In this document: positions 49,436 through 57,336 of the stretch, in pieces
Position numbering within the stretch: the first letter of the stretch is position 1
Layout: every line of letters begins with the position of its first letter
DNA from: Silicimonas sp.
GTDB lineage: Bacteria; Pseudomonadota; Alphaproteobacteria; Rhodobacterales; Rhodobacteraceae
Direction of reading: 5' to 3'
Length of the DNA stretch: 64,000 nucleotides
NCBI GenBank assembly: GCA_022820365.1
Contig: JAJEFO010000004.1
Span: 56,648 to 120,647, forward strand
The notes under the pieces: model-generated
Told to the model about the DNA's origin: nothing
Databases searched by the model: none
Seen by the model: only the letters and a program-made list of their open reading frames with translations
Made by a program: the position numbers and the translations under genes

Positions 49436-50545
49436 CTATTGCGCCAGCCAGGCCTGGAACTTGGCGTCCAGGTCGTCCCGGTAGTCCGCCCACCACTCGT
49501 AGTTGTAGAGGAAGGTGTTCTTGGCGTTTTCCGGATCCGTCGGCATGTGCGGCGCCATTTCAATGCCAAGGTCGGCATGCATGCCGACAAGCGGCGCAGA
49601 GGACATGCGTGCGGGGCCGTAGCTGATGTACTTGGCCTGATCCGCCAGGCGCTGCGTGTCCGTGGCAAACCTCACGAAGTCCTTGGCACGCGCAAGACGG
49701 TCCTCAGACAGGCCGACCGGTATGATCCAGCCGTCAAGGTCGAAGACCTGTGCATCCCAGAGCATTCCGACCGGCTGATCCTGTTCCTCGATCACCGAGA
49801 AGAGGCGGCCGTTGTAGGTCGAGCCTATCACGACCTCTCCGTCGGCGAGAAGCTGCGGCGTGTCGGCTCCGGCACTCCACCAGATCACGTCGTCCTTGAT
49901 TGTGTCGAGCTTGGCAAAGGCGCGGGCCTGGCCCTCGTCCGTTTCAAGCACGTCGTAGACGTCGGCCTTGGGAACGCCATCGCAGATCAGGGCCCATTCC
50001 ATGTTGTTGATCGGGCGCTTCTCAAGGGAACGCTTTCCCGGATAGGTCGCGGTGTCGAAGACCGCGCATACGTCGGTCGGCGGCGTCGAGCCGACCATGT
50101 CGGTTCGGTATCCGAAGGTTGTCGAGTAGACGATCTGCGGAATGAAGCAGTCCGAGACGATCAGATCGCCGAAGTCTTCGGATGCCGGCGTGCCGTCAGG
50201 CGCTGGGGCAAGCAGCTCGTCATGGTTGATTTCCATCGCAAGGCCTTCGTCACAAAGGCGAATGGCGTCGGACGCGACGACGTCGACGAGGTCCCATGTG
50301 ACGTTGCCGGCCTCGTTCATCGCGCGCAGCTTGGCCACTGCTTCGTAGGAGCTTTCGTCCCAAACCGCCGTGACTTCGGGATTGTCCGCGATGTATGGCT
50401 CCACGTAGGCACGATGCTGCGACTTCTGATACGCACCGCCCCAAGACACGAGCGTGATGTCATCGGCCAGCTCGGCCGAAACGGCGGTCGGACCCACCGT
50501 CAGGGCGAGGGCAGCCGCCGCTAGTACTGTCTTCTTGAGTTTCAT
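49436..50545 (-). CDS. ABC importer substrate-binding protein, PotD type (operon 2)
   Basis: 369 residues with a signal peptide (1-24, ending VSA). Mature start ELADDITLVSWGGAYQKSQH; later WDLVDVVASDAIRLCDEGL, QIVYSTTFGYRTDM, ADGEVVIGSTYNGRLFSVIE and DGWIIPVGLSEDRLARAKDF. It belongs to the spermidine/putrescine-type cluster D proteins; the ligand is not predictable by eye. It follows the ATPase gene by 104 bases, with GGAGGAAGACTGAG before its ATG. Confidence 0.92.
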   Translation of the reverse strand: MKLKKTVLAAAALALTVGPTAVSAELADDITLVSWGGAYQKSQHRAYVEPYIADNPEVTAVWDESSYEAVAKLRAMNEAGNVTWDLVDVVASDAIRLCDEGLAMEINHDELLAPAPDGTPASEDFGDLIVSDCFIPQIVYSTTFGYRTDMVGSTPPTDVCAVFDTATYPGKRSLEKRPINNMEWALICDGVPKADVYDVLETDEGQARAFAKLDTIKDDVIWWSAGADTPQLLADGEVVIGSTYNGRLFSVIEEQDQPVGMLWDAQVFDLDGWIIPVGLSEDRLARAKDFVRFATDTQRLADQAKYISYGPARMSSAPLVGMHADLGIEMAPHMPTDPENAKNTFLYNYEWWADYRDDLDAKFQAWLAQ

Positions 50546-50649
50546 CTCAGTCTTCCTCCGTTTCCCGACCTTGTTGCAGGAACTCCGGTCTCGGGAATGA
50601 CACTCGAGTTCCCCAATTGGAGTGCTGGCTGGAACTGTACGCGAGCCGT

Positions 50650-51750
50650 TCAGGCATCAAGTGCGCGGCAATCATCCGGCAACCACCCCAATTCGATGAC
50701 TTTCCCGGCTTCCAGGCGGGCCTGGTCCGGAGCATTTCTGGTCTTGACGACAAAGTCTTCCTTGCCCGCGACCCGAAGCCGGGTGCGGAACACGTCTCCC
50801 ATGTAAATGCACTCAAGCACTTCCGCCTTGAGCGTATGTGCGCCTTCCATCAGGCGGCTCTTGTTGAACTCGACGCGCTCGGGACGAATCGAGACCAGCG
50901 TGCGGTCGCCGACCGCGGACACGTTTACTGCCTTTGCATCGATCGTTTCGCCGGAATCGAGACTGACGGTGCAATTCCCGTCCCTGATCGATTCCACCTT
51001 GCCCAGGAGCGTGTTGTTCTCGCCGATGAACTGCGCCACGAAGCTGTTTTCGGGCTCCTCGTACAGAACGTCCGGCGCTGCAAGCTGCTGGATCCGGCCG
51101 TCGTCGAACACCGCGACGCGGTCCGACATGGTCAATGCCTCGGTCTGGTCGTGGGTGACGTACACCGTGGTGATGCCAAGCTCGTGCGCCAGATTGGTGA
51201 TCTCGAACTGCATGTGTTCGCGAAGCTGCTTGTCGAGCGCGCCGAGAGGCTCATCCATCAGCACGAGCTCGGGCTCGAAGACAAGTGCGCGGGCGAGCGC
51301 GATGCGCTGCTGCTGGCCGCCGGACAGCTGGGCCGGGCGGCGGCCGCCGAATTCACCCATCTGCACCATGTCGAGTGCACGACGCACCTTTTCCTCGCGC
51401 TCGGCCTTGCCGATCTTGCGAACCTCAAGCGGGAACGCGAGATTCTCGGCGACCGTCATGTGCGGAAACAGCGCGTAATTCTGGAAGACCATTCCGATTC
51501 CGCGCTTGTGCGGAGGGATGTTGTTGATCGGCTTGCCGTCGAGGAGGATTTCTCCGTGGGTTGCGGTTTCGAAGCCCGCGAGCATCATCAGGCAGGTGGT
51601 CTTTCCCGAACCGGACGGTCCCAGCATGGTTAGGAATTCGCCTTTGCCGATGGACAGGTTCAGATCCTTGACGACAAGCGTTTCGCCGTCGTAGCTCTTC
51701 TGTACCTTCTCGAACACCACGAAGTTGTCCGCGGTCGGCGATGCGCCCAT
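50650..51750 (-). CDS. ABC importer ATPase, PotA type (operon 2)
   Basis: 366 residues. Walker A GPSGSGKTT, Q-loop GIGMVFQNYALFPHMTV, signature LSGGQQQRIALARALV, Walker B LVLMDEPLGALD, His switch YVTHDQTEALTMSDR, and a C-terminal TOBE domain (from about 265). First gene of the operon ATPase, binding protein, DUF1330, permease B, permease C. The promoter region upstream (51751-51853) runs directly into the ISL3 element. Confidence 0.94.
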   Translation of the reverse strand: MGASPTADNFVVFEKVQKSYDGETLVVKDLNLSIGKGEFLTMLGPSGSGKTTCLMMLAGFETATHGEILLDGKPINNIPPHKRGIGMVFQNYALFPHMTVAENLAFPLEVRKIGKAEREEKVRRALDMVQMGEFGGRRPAQLSGGQQQRIALARALVFEPELVLMDEPLGALDKQLREHMQFEITNLAHELGITTVYVTHDQTEALTMSDRVAVFDDGRIQQLAAPDVLYEEPENSFVAQFIGENNTLLGKVESIRDGNCTVSLDSGETIDAKAVNVSAVGDRTLVSIRPERVEFNKSRLMEGAHTLKAEVLECIYMGDVFRTRLRVAGKEDFVVKTRNAPDQARLEAGKVIELGWLPDDCRALDA

Positions 51751-51822
51751 GTGGCTTCCCCCGAGGTTTTGTCAACTTGCACCCAACACCAGCAAATTCG
51801 CAATTTCAACAGGGTTTGTGAC

Positions 51823-51846
51823 TGTCAACTTAAAACTGCTCACTTT
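51823..51846. repeat. Tandem 24-bp repeat, left copy (IS21-end-like)
   Basis: This 24-bp unit begins TGTCAACTTAAAAC and ends TGCTCACTTT. A second copy (21 of 24 bases the same) is at 54456-54479. Without the ISL3 element the two copies would be directly adjacent. Multiple TGTCAA...GCTCACTTT repeats are how IS21-family elements terminate (from memory), so this is probably the end of an older IS21-type element. Confidence 0.55.
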
Positions 51847-51853
51847 TGTCAAA

Positions 51854-51877
51854 GGGTATCCGTAATCTGTGGTTGAT
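51854..51877. repeat. Left terminal inverted repeat of the ISL3 element
   Basis: GGGTATCCGTAAT followed by three variable bases, TG, one variable base and TTGAT; matches the complement of 54432-54455 at 20 of 24 positions. The first G may belong to the target duplication instead. Confidence 0.85.
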
Positions 51878-51932
51878 GCGGTGGTGATGTCATGATATCA
51901 AATTTCGTAATTTGTAGTTGAGGTGACAGCTA

Positions 51933-52190
51933 ATGCCCACGCCCCAAATGACACTTCTCGAAGCCTACGCTCAGCATGGCTCTGTGAGCTACGGCGAACT
52001 CACGCCTGCGCGTTTTGGAAGCATTCTTCTTGGCGAAACTCCAGTTGGAAACGAACGTGCGCGAGTTCGGCAGGCTCTTATGGAAATGCCGGGAAAGTAC
52101 GCATTTGATCTCGCTTCGGAATTGAACCTTTCATATGACGCTTTGAACCAAAGGTCTTTGGACCTATTGGGCGAAGAACTTCCGCAATGA
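51933..52190 (+). CDS. Small partner protein of the AbiEii-like gene (putative antitoxin)
   Basis: 85 residues from ATG 51933. It is mostly helical, with MTLLEAYAQHGSVSYGELTP, RARVRQALMEMPGKYAFDLA and LNLSYDALNQRSLDLLGEEL. It overlaps the nucleotidyltransferase gene by 4 bases (ATGA). It is much shorter than the AbiEi antitoxin and shows no clear helix-turn-helix, so it is not a recognised antitoxin. The role is inferred from the two-gene arrangement. It lies inside the ISL3 element, 56 bases from the left inverted repeat. Confidence 0.6.
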   Translation: MPTPQMTLLEAYAQHGSVSYGELTPARFGSILLGETPVGNERARVRQALMEMPGKYAFDLASELNLSYDALNQRSLDLLGEELPQ

Positions 52191-52891
52191 GCCAAGGCGT
52201 GGCCCCTCGTTGGCATGAGCTTTTGTCACTTGCGCGGCAACACCTGGAAAGTGTTGGGTTGACAAGATCAGATTGGACTTGGGGTGGCGGAACAGTTCTG
52301 ATGCTGCGCCATCAGCATCGCTTGAGTTGGGACATCGACCTCTTCCTTGGCGATGTGCAATATCTCACCTACCTTTCGCCACGCCTGAACGATGCGATTG
52401 GAGAGACGGTCAGCCGGTACACCGAACAGGCGAACCACCTGAGATGCTTCGTAGAAGGTGTTGGCGAGATTGATTATTTGACAGCGCAACCTGTTATTGA
52501 TGTGAAGCCCGAACGCATGGACGTTGAAGGCCACGGGCCTGTACAGGTCATGTCGGATCGAGAGATTCTTGCTCAAAAAATTCAGTATCGTGGAACGCGG
52601 TTTGCCGGACGAGACTTGTTCGATTTCGGAACAATTACGGCTTTGCGCCCGGAGCTTTTGAAAGATGAAGAGTTGCATCAGATCGGCGTGATCAACAAAA
52701 GCGCCCTTCGAAACCGGCTTGAGACGCAAGATATCCGGGAAGGCTTCGAAGCCGTTCAAGCGCATCCCAAAGCAAATGTTCGTATCAGCTTCGAGCAGGC
52801 AACAACAACTATGCGGCGTTGGTTGGCGTTCGAGGGTATTGAGCCATCACAATCTCATCGGCCAACACCCAGCTCTGGACCGTCAATGTGA
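52187..52891 (+). CDS. AbiEii/AbiGii-like nucleotidyltransferase (toxin-type)
   Basis: 234 residues. The nucleotidyltransferase core is visible: WTWGGGTVLMLRHQHR (about 31-46), then LSWDIDLFLG with the two metal-binding Asp (~49-51). A later EIDYL could carry the third acidic residue (near 98), and VMSDREILAQKIQYRGTRFA (~123-142) follows as in AbiEii/MenT-type proteins (EILaeKl..R...RD..D). Relatives act as toxins of type IV-like toxin-antitoxin or phage-abortive systems by modifying tRNA or other targets. Base composition is lower in GC than the flanking host genes. It is cargo of the ISL3 element. Confidence 0.75.
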   Translation: MSQGVAPRWHELLSLARQHLESVGLTRSDWTWGGGTVLMLRHQHRLSWDIDLFLGDVQYLTYLSPRLNDAIGETVSRYTEQANHLRCFVEGVGEIDYLTAQPVIDVKPERMDVEGHGPVQVMSDREILAQKIQYRGTRFAGRDLFDFGTITALRPELLKDEELHQIGVINKSALRNRLETQDIREGFEAVQAHPKANVRISFEQATTTMRRWLAFEGIEPSQSHRPTPSSGPSM

Positions 52892-52893
52892 CC

Positions 52894-53067
52894 ATGCTGG
52901 CGGAACTCCTTTCAGCCGCGATACGAGACGAGGTTCGTCCACTCGATGAGCGTCAGGCAACGAGTGAAGCAGTGCCCGCCTCTACGATGCGTCTTCGGGG
53001 ACTGCCCGCTTGGTGGCTCTCTGTTCGCAGTGATTGCATGGGCGGGAGCCGTTTATGTGATGGCTAG
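52894..53067 (+). CDS. Short ORF after the toxin-like gene (doubtful)
   Basis: 57 residues starting MLAELLSAAIRDEVRPLDER, 2 bases after the toxin-like stop, same strand. The first ~30 residues look protein-like; the rest is irregular. No family is recognised and no ribosome site is evident. It may be a truncated third gene of the cassette. Confidence 0.3.
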   Translation: MLAELLSAAIRDEVRPLDERQATSEAVPASTMRLRGLPAWWLSVRSDCMGGSRLCDG

Positions 53068-53113
53068 CATTGCGATCAAAGGGCTTGGCAGGCCCTAGCC
53101 GCCATGATCGTGC

Positions 53114-54442
53114 ATGGATCTTCTCCAACTGAGTGATTTTGATCTGATCCGCGTGGTTGAGGACGACCACGACTTCCACATCTATGCAAGGCTCTCAGAG
53201 GAGACGACGCACTGCCAGCATTGCGGGAAATACGGTGTCGTCGGCTTCGGGCGGCGTGAGCAGGTCGTCAAAGACCTACCGCGTCTTGGGAAGCGGTCCT
53301 CGATCTATGTCGAAACCCGGCGTTGGCGCTGCAAAAACTGCGGAAAGACGTTCTATGACGAGCTGCCGCACGTAGACGAAAAGCGGCGCATGACTGACAG
53401 ACTCGTCCAGTGGATCGGCGAGCAGGCCCTGCGACGGACAAACTCCAGTGTGGCCGAGGAAGTCGGCGTTTCCGAAGGCACGATCCGACTCGTCTTCGCA
53501 GAGTATGTCCAGCAGAAACATGATGCGATGTGCTTTGCAACGCCGCGCTGGCTGGGCATTGACGAAATCCATCTGACAAAGCCGCGCTGTGTCCTCACCA
53601 ATGTCGAGAAGTTGACGGCCTTCGACATTCTGGAAAACCGCAACAAACAGACGGTCGCGAACCGGCTTTCGCGGCTCGATCACCGCAAGAGCATCGAGCT
53701 GGTGACTATTGATATGTGGCGGCCATATCGGGACGCTGCCGCAGCGGTTCTGCCGCAGGCCACTGTCGTCGTGGACAAGTTCCATGTGGTGCGAATGCTG
53801 AACTTCGCCTGTGAGACCGTCAGGAAGGCGCTCCGGGCTGATCTGACACCGGCAGAGCGCCGTGGTCTGGTGAATGACCGTTTCCTGATCCTCAAGCGCA
53901 GGCACCGGCTGAACGGCAAGGAACACATGATGCTGTCCGGTTGGCTGGAGAATTACCCCATGTTGGCCATGGCCTATGAGATTAAGGAAGCGGGCCATCG
54001 CATCTATGATGCAGAGACACGGGATGACGCTGATGCTGCCTTTGAAGAGTGGCGAGCATCCATTCCGCATGAGATGAAGGGTGCGTTCGGTGACTTCGAG
54101 CGAGCTTGGCGAAATTGGCGGGACGAAATCCTCGCCTACTTCGATTGTCGCGCAACCAACGCCTATACGGAAAGTCTGAACAACCTGATCCGTACCACCA
54201 ACCGCGTTGGGCGCGGATATTCGTTTGAAGCGCTGCGAGCAAGGGTGCTGTTGTCAGAAGGGCCGGAGAAGAAAGCAGCGGCCCGCCCAGCTTTCCAGAA
54301 GATGTTGAACCGTGATCGAGACATCGAGATGACAGTTCATTCGATGCGCGTTCCTACGCGCTATGAGGGGCGCTACGGAACGCTCCTGTCAACACTGCCC
54401 GAGATTCTTCGAGACGGCGACTTTGGCTCAGATCAATCATGA
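53114..54442 (+). CDS. ISL3-family transposase
   Basis: 442 residues. An N-terminal zinc-binding part has CQHC (~35) and WRCKNCGKTF (~75); a helix-turn-helix follows (SSVAEEVGVSEGTIRLVFAE). The DDE catalytic core is GIDEIHLTKPRC (first Asp), TIDMWRPYRDAAAAVLPQ with VVDKFHVVRMLN, and the Glu in TNAYTESLNNLIRTTNR. The length is normal and no frameshift is visible, so it should be active. The stop lies inside the right inverted repeat. Confidence 0.93.
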   Translation: MDLLQLSDFDLIRVVEDDHDFHIYARLSEETTHCQHCGKYGVVGFGRREQVVKDLPRLGKRSSIYVETRRWRCKNCGKTFYDELPHVDEKRRMTDRLVQWIGEQALRRTNSSVAEEVGVSEGTIRLVFAEYVQQKHDAMCFATPRWLGIDEIHLTKPRCVLTNVEKLTAFDILENRNKQTVANRLSRLDHRKSIELVTIDMWRPYRDAAAAVLPQATVVVDKFHVVRMLNFACETVRKALRADLTPAERRGLVNDRFLILKRRHRLNGKEHMMLSGWLENYPMLAMAYEIKEAGHRIYDAETRDDADAAFEEWRASIPHEMKGAFGDFERAWRNWRDEILAYFDCRATNAYTESLNNLIRTTNRVGRGYSFEALRARVLLSEGPEKKAAARPAFQKMLNRDRDIEMTVHSMRVPTRYEGRYGTLLSTLPEILRDGDFGSDQS

Positions 54443-54455
54443 ATTACGGATACCC
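54432..54455. repeat. Right terminal inverted repeat of the ISL3 element
   Basis: Complement reads GGGTATCCGTAAT, then TCA, TG, A, TTGAT; pairs with 51854-51877 (20 of 24). It overlaps the last codons and stop of the transposase gene. Confidence 0.85.
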
Positions 54456-54479
54456 TGTCAAAGTAAAATTGCTCACTTT
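54456..54479. repeat. Tandem 24-bp repeat, right copy, including target duplication
   Basis: Starts TGTCAAAGTAAAAT and ends TGCTCACTTT; 21 of 24 bases equal the left copy at 51823-51846. Its first 8 bases are the ISL3 target duplication. The original junction of the two copies was the insertion point. Confidence 0.55.
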
Positions 54480-54804
54480 CCCAGGAAGAGCGGCCCCGGT
54501 TTGGGAGCGATCCTTCCTGTGTGTTCCTCCGCGCTGCGCGCCGGAGGCCGGCGCGGACGGCAGAAAGGCTCCGCAGGACGCGATGTGCGGCCGTGTCGAG
54601 GGGCCTGCGGCCATGACCTCGAACCTGTGCCGGAGGATCTGGATGGCGTGCGTCCAGAAATCGATGCGCCGACACTGCTGCATTGGGGAGCGCCTGCGGT
54701 CTGTCAGGCGATTCATTCGGCTCCAGTGAGAGTGGATCGGGTGGTCTCAAGCAGGGTCTCCGGCATCGGCAGTCCGGACACGTGGCCTGACCATTTCCTG
54801 CCGT
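54480..54804. other. Unassigned spacer right of the ISL3 element
   Basis: About 325 GC-rich bases with short overlapping frames on both strands and no family features. It would be the interior side of the putative IS21-type end, but no istA/istB sequence is recognised, so that older element is reduced to its end or decayed. Confidence 0.35.
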
Positions 54805-56283
54805 TCACCGCATGGTGAACGGGTTGGCCATCGGCGTATCGGCGGTGCTGATCCAGGTTGTCTTGGTACGGGTGTAGTCAAGGACCGCCTCGATGCCGGC
54901 TTCGCGTCCGTATCCCGAGTGACCGTAGCCGCCAAAGGGCGCTATTGGGGAAATCGCGCGGTACGTGTTTACCCAGCATATGCCCGCCTTCAGTCGGGAG
55001 GATACGCGGTGCGCGCGGGCTAGGTTGTTCGTGAAGACACCCGACCCAAGGCCGAAAACCGTGTCGTTCGCCAACCGGATCGCGTCGTCTTCGGTGTCGA
55101 AGGGCAGGAGCGACATGACTGGACCGAACATTTCCACTTGAAGAGTGCTGATGCCGGGTTCGGCACATTCCACCAGCGTCGGCTGCATGTAGTTCCCTGG
55201 CCGATCGAGCGGCACGCCGCCAAAGTGGATGGTCGCCCCCTGGTTGACGGCCTGCGCCAGTGTCGTCTCGATTCTCTCGATCTGAGCCCTTGTGCATAGC
55301 GGTCCGACATGGGTCGCAGGATCAAGCGGATCCCCGATGGTGATGCTGCCGGCTCTTTCCGAAATCTTCTCGACCAGGGTTTCCAGGATGCCCCGTTGCA
55401 CCAGCCCGCGCGAGCCTGCAACGCAGCTTTGGCCCGATGCGCCAAAATTCCCTGCAATCAATCCGTTGATCGCGCTGTCCAGATCGGCGTCCTCGAACAC
55501 AAGAATTGGCGACTTGCCCCCAAGTTCCAGCGTCGTTACGGCAAAGTTTTCGGCTGAATTCCGTATCACATGACGCGCAGTCTCTGGCCCGCCAGTGAAG
55601 GCGATGCGCGCCACATCCGGATGGCGCGTAAGTGGAATGGCGCAGTTCTCCGCGTCTCCGGTGATGACCGAGACAACGCCGGGCGGAAATCCGGCCTCGT
55701 CGATCAGCCGGGCAAATTCCAGCATCGGGGCGGGCGCGATCTCTGATGCCTTCAGGACAACGCTGCACCCGGCGGCAAGGGCAGGGCCAAGCTTCGTTGC
55801 CGCCAAGAACATCTGCGCGTTCCACGGCACGATGGCCGCAACCACGCCAATCGGTTCACGCCGGGTGAATACATGCATGTCGGGCTTGTCGATCGGCAGC
55901 ACTGCGCCTTCGATCTTGTCAGCCAGCCCGGCGAAGTACCGGTAGTATCCACCGACATAGGATGTCTGGACCGAGGTTTCGGCCAAGAGCTTGCCGCTGT
56001 CAGTGGTCTCCAGCCGCGCGAGCCGCTCGGCGTTCTGTTCCACAAGATCGGCAAGCCTGAACAAGAGATGCCCTCGATCCGTCTGGGTCAAATCGCGCCA
56101 GGCAGGGTCTTGGAGCGCCCGGCGGGCCGCAGCCACGGCCTGACCGACATCTTCGGCTGCCGCACAGGCAAAGGTCGCCCAGTCCTTTCCATCAGCCGGA
56201 TTCTGCGATGCCATCACCTGCGCGGCTGCACCTTCGGTCCAAGATCCGTCGACATAGAGCTGAAAGTGCGGTCTTTCGGTCAT
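54805..56283 (-). CDS. NAD(P)-dependent aldehyde dehydrogenase
   Basis: 492 residues from ATG 56283, preceded by GAGG within the overlapping end of the monooxygenase gene. It is of the broad class I/BetB-like ALDH type: VPWNAQMFLAATKLGPALAA, TTLELGGKSPILVFEDADLD with the general base Glu, GNFGASGQSCVAGSRGLVQR with the nucleophile Cys, EMFGPVMSLLPFDTEDDAI, and PFGGYGHSGYGREAGIEAVL near the end. As the last gene of the flavin monooxygenase operon it should oxidise an aldehyde made by ring or chain cleavage. The substrate is unknown. Confidence 0.88.
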   Translation of the reverse strand: MTERPHFQLYVDGSWTEGAAAQVMASQNPADGKDWATFACAAAEDVGQAVAAARRALQDPAWRDLTQTDRGHLLFRLADLVEQNAERLARLETTDSGKLLAETSVQTSYVGGYYRYFAGLADKIEGAVLPIDKPDMHVFTRREPIGVVAAIVPWNAQMFLAATKLGPALAAGCSVVLKASEIAPAPMLEFARLIDEAGFPPGVVSVITGDAENCAIPLTRHPDVARIAFTGGPETARHVIRNSAENFAVTTLELGGKSPILVFEDADLDSAINGLIAGNFGASGQSCVAGSRGLVQRGILETLVEKISERAGSITIGDPLDPATHVGPLCTRAQIERIETTLAQAVNQGATIHFGGVPLDRPGNYMQPTLVECAEPGISTLQVEMFGPVMSLLPFDTEDDAIRLANDTVFGLGSGVFTNNLARAHRVSSRLKAGICWVNTYRAISPIAPFGGYGHSGYGREAGIEAVLDYTRTKTTWISTADTPMANPFTMR

Positions 56284-56290
56284 GGCATCC

Positions 56291-57325
56291 TCATGCAAAT
56301 GCCGGCATCACGTCGTCGATGAACCGGGCCAGCGACCCACGCTTGCGATCTATCGTCATGCCGCTGTCGATCCAAAGTGCAAATTCGTCATAGCCCAGGT
56401 CCTCGTAGCGTTTCAGCCGGTCGATCACCTGCTGGGCGGTGCCGATGGTCAAGTCACGCCTGATCGCTTCGGGAGAAATCATTTTGTTGGCGGCGATCTC
56501 TTCCGCGCTAAGTGCCTGGATCAACCCCTGCGACACGGGGCGTTTGTTCTGGAACCACGCCCCGAAATAGGCGAAGTAACGCGTCAGATCCTGCACAGCC
56601 TGATCGATGTCCCCGACATCGGTCCCGACATAGGTGTGATGCAGCAGCAGGATTTTGGGGCGTGGCCCGTCATGGCCTACGCAGGCGTCATTGAAGCGGC
56701 CCATCAGCGTTTCGATTTCCTCGTCGCCTTGCCAAAGCGGCGTGACCTGAACGCTGAAGCCGTTTTGCACCGCAAACTCGTGACTGTTGGGGTCCCTGGC
56801 GGCGATCCAGACTGGCGGGCCGCCAGGTTGCACCGGTTTGGGTGAGGACGTGGATGCCGGGAAGTTGTAGTACTTTCCCTCATGGGCGCAATCGCCTTTC
56901 CACAACTGGCGCAGCAAAGGTGAGATTTCCCGCATCCGCTGTCCGGCATCCCAAGCGTCCAGCCCCGGCATGAGGCGCTCGTATTCATAGGAATAAGCGC
57001 CACGAGCGATTCCGAGTTCCAGCCTGCCGCCTGTCATCAGATCGGTCGCGGCAGCCTCGCCGGCTAGCTTGATCGGATGCCAGAACGGCGCGATGACCGT
57101 GCCAGTGCCCAACCTTACATTCCTGGTGCGATGCGCCAGATCCATGATCGAAAGGAAGGGGTTGGGCGCAATGGTGAACTCCATTCCGTGATGTTCACCA
57201 GTCCAGATCGCCCGCATCCCGCCCTCGTCAGCCAATTGGCACAGCGAAATGAAATCCGCGTAGAGCTCGGCATGTGATTGGTCAGGAGTTAAACGCTCCA
57301 TATGGGCAAACAGCGAGAAATCCAT
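56291..57325 (-). CDS. Luciferase-like (LLM class) flavin-dependent monooxygenase
   Basis: 344 residues from ATG 57325 (MDFSLFAHMERLTPDQSHAE). Typical bacterial-luciferase-fold features are ADEGGMRAIWTGEHHGMEFT, RNVRLGTGTVIAPFWHPIKL, GGRLELGIARGAYSYEYERL and GPPVWIAARDPNSHEFAVQN. Such enzymes use reduced FMN from a separate reductase, encoded by the next gene upstream, to oxygenate a substrate. The end overlaps the ribosome site of the ALDH gene, and the start is 12 bases from the reductase stop, so all belong to one operon. Confidence 0.9.
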   Translation of the reverse strand: MDFSLFAHMERLTPDQSHAELYADFISLCQLADEGGMRAIWTGEHHGMEFTIAPNPFLSIMDLAHRTRNVRLGTGTVIAPFWHPIKLAGEAAATDLMTGGRLELGIARGAYSYEYERLMPGLDAWDAGQRMREISPLLRQLWKGDCAHEGKYYNFPASTSSPKPVQPGGPPVWIAARDPNSHEFAVQNGFSVQVTPLWQGDEEIETLMGRFNDACVGHDGPRPKILLLHHTYVGTDVGDIDQAVQDLTRYFAYFGAWFQNKRPVSQGLIQALSAEEIAANKMISPEAIRRDLTIGTAQQVIDRLKRYEDLGYDEFALWIDSGMTIDRKRGSLARFIDDVMPAFA

Positions 57326-57336
57326 GGTCAAGGCTC

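Larger units (their letters stand above)
51854..54455 (+). mobile_element. ISL3-family insertion sequence carrying an AbiEii-like cassette
   Basis: 2.6 kb bounded by imperfect 24-bp inverted repeats (GGGTATCCGTAAT at both ends, 20 of 24 matching) and flanked by TGTCAAA(G) on both sides (51847-51854 and 54456-54463), consistent with the 8-bp duplication usual for ISL3. The right repeat contains the transposase stop codon. Besides the ISL3 transposase gene, the element holds two overlapping genes on the same strand (51933-52891) between the left end and the transposase. The structure is intact, so the element may still be mobile. Confidence 0.85.
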
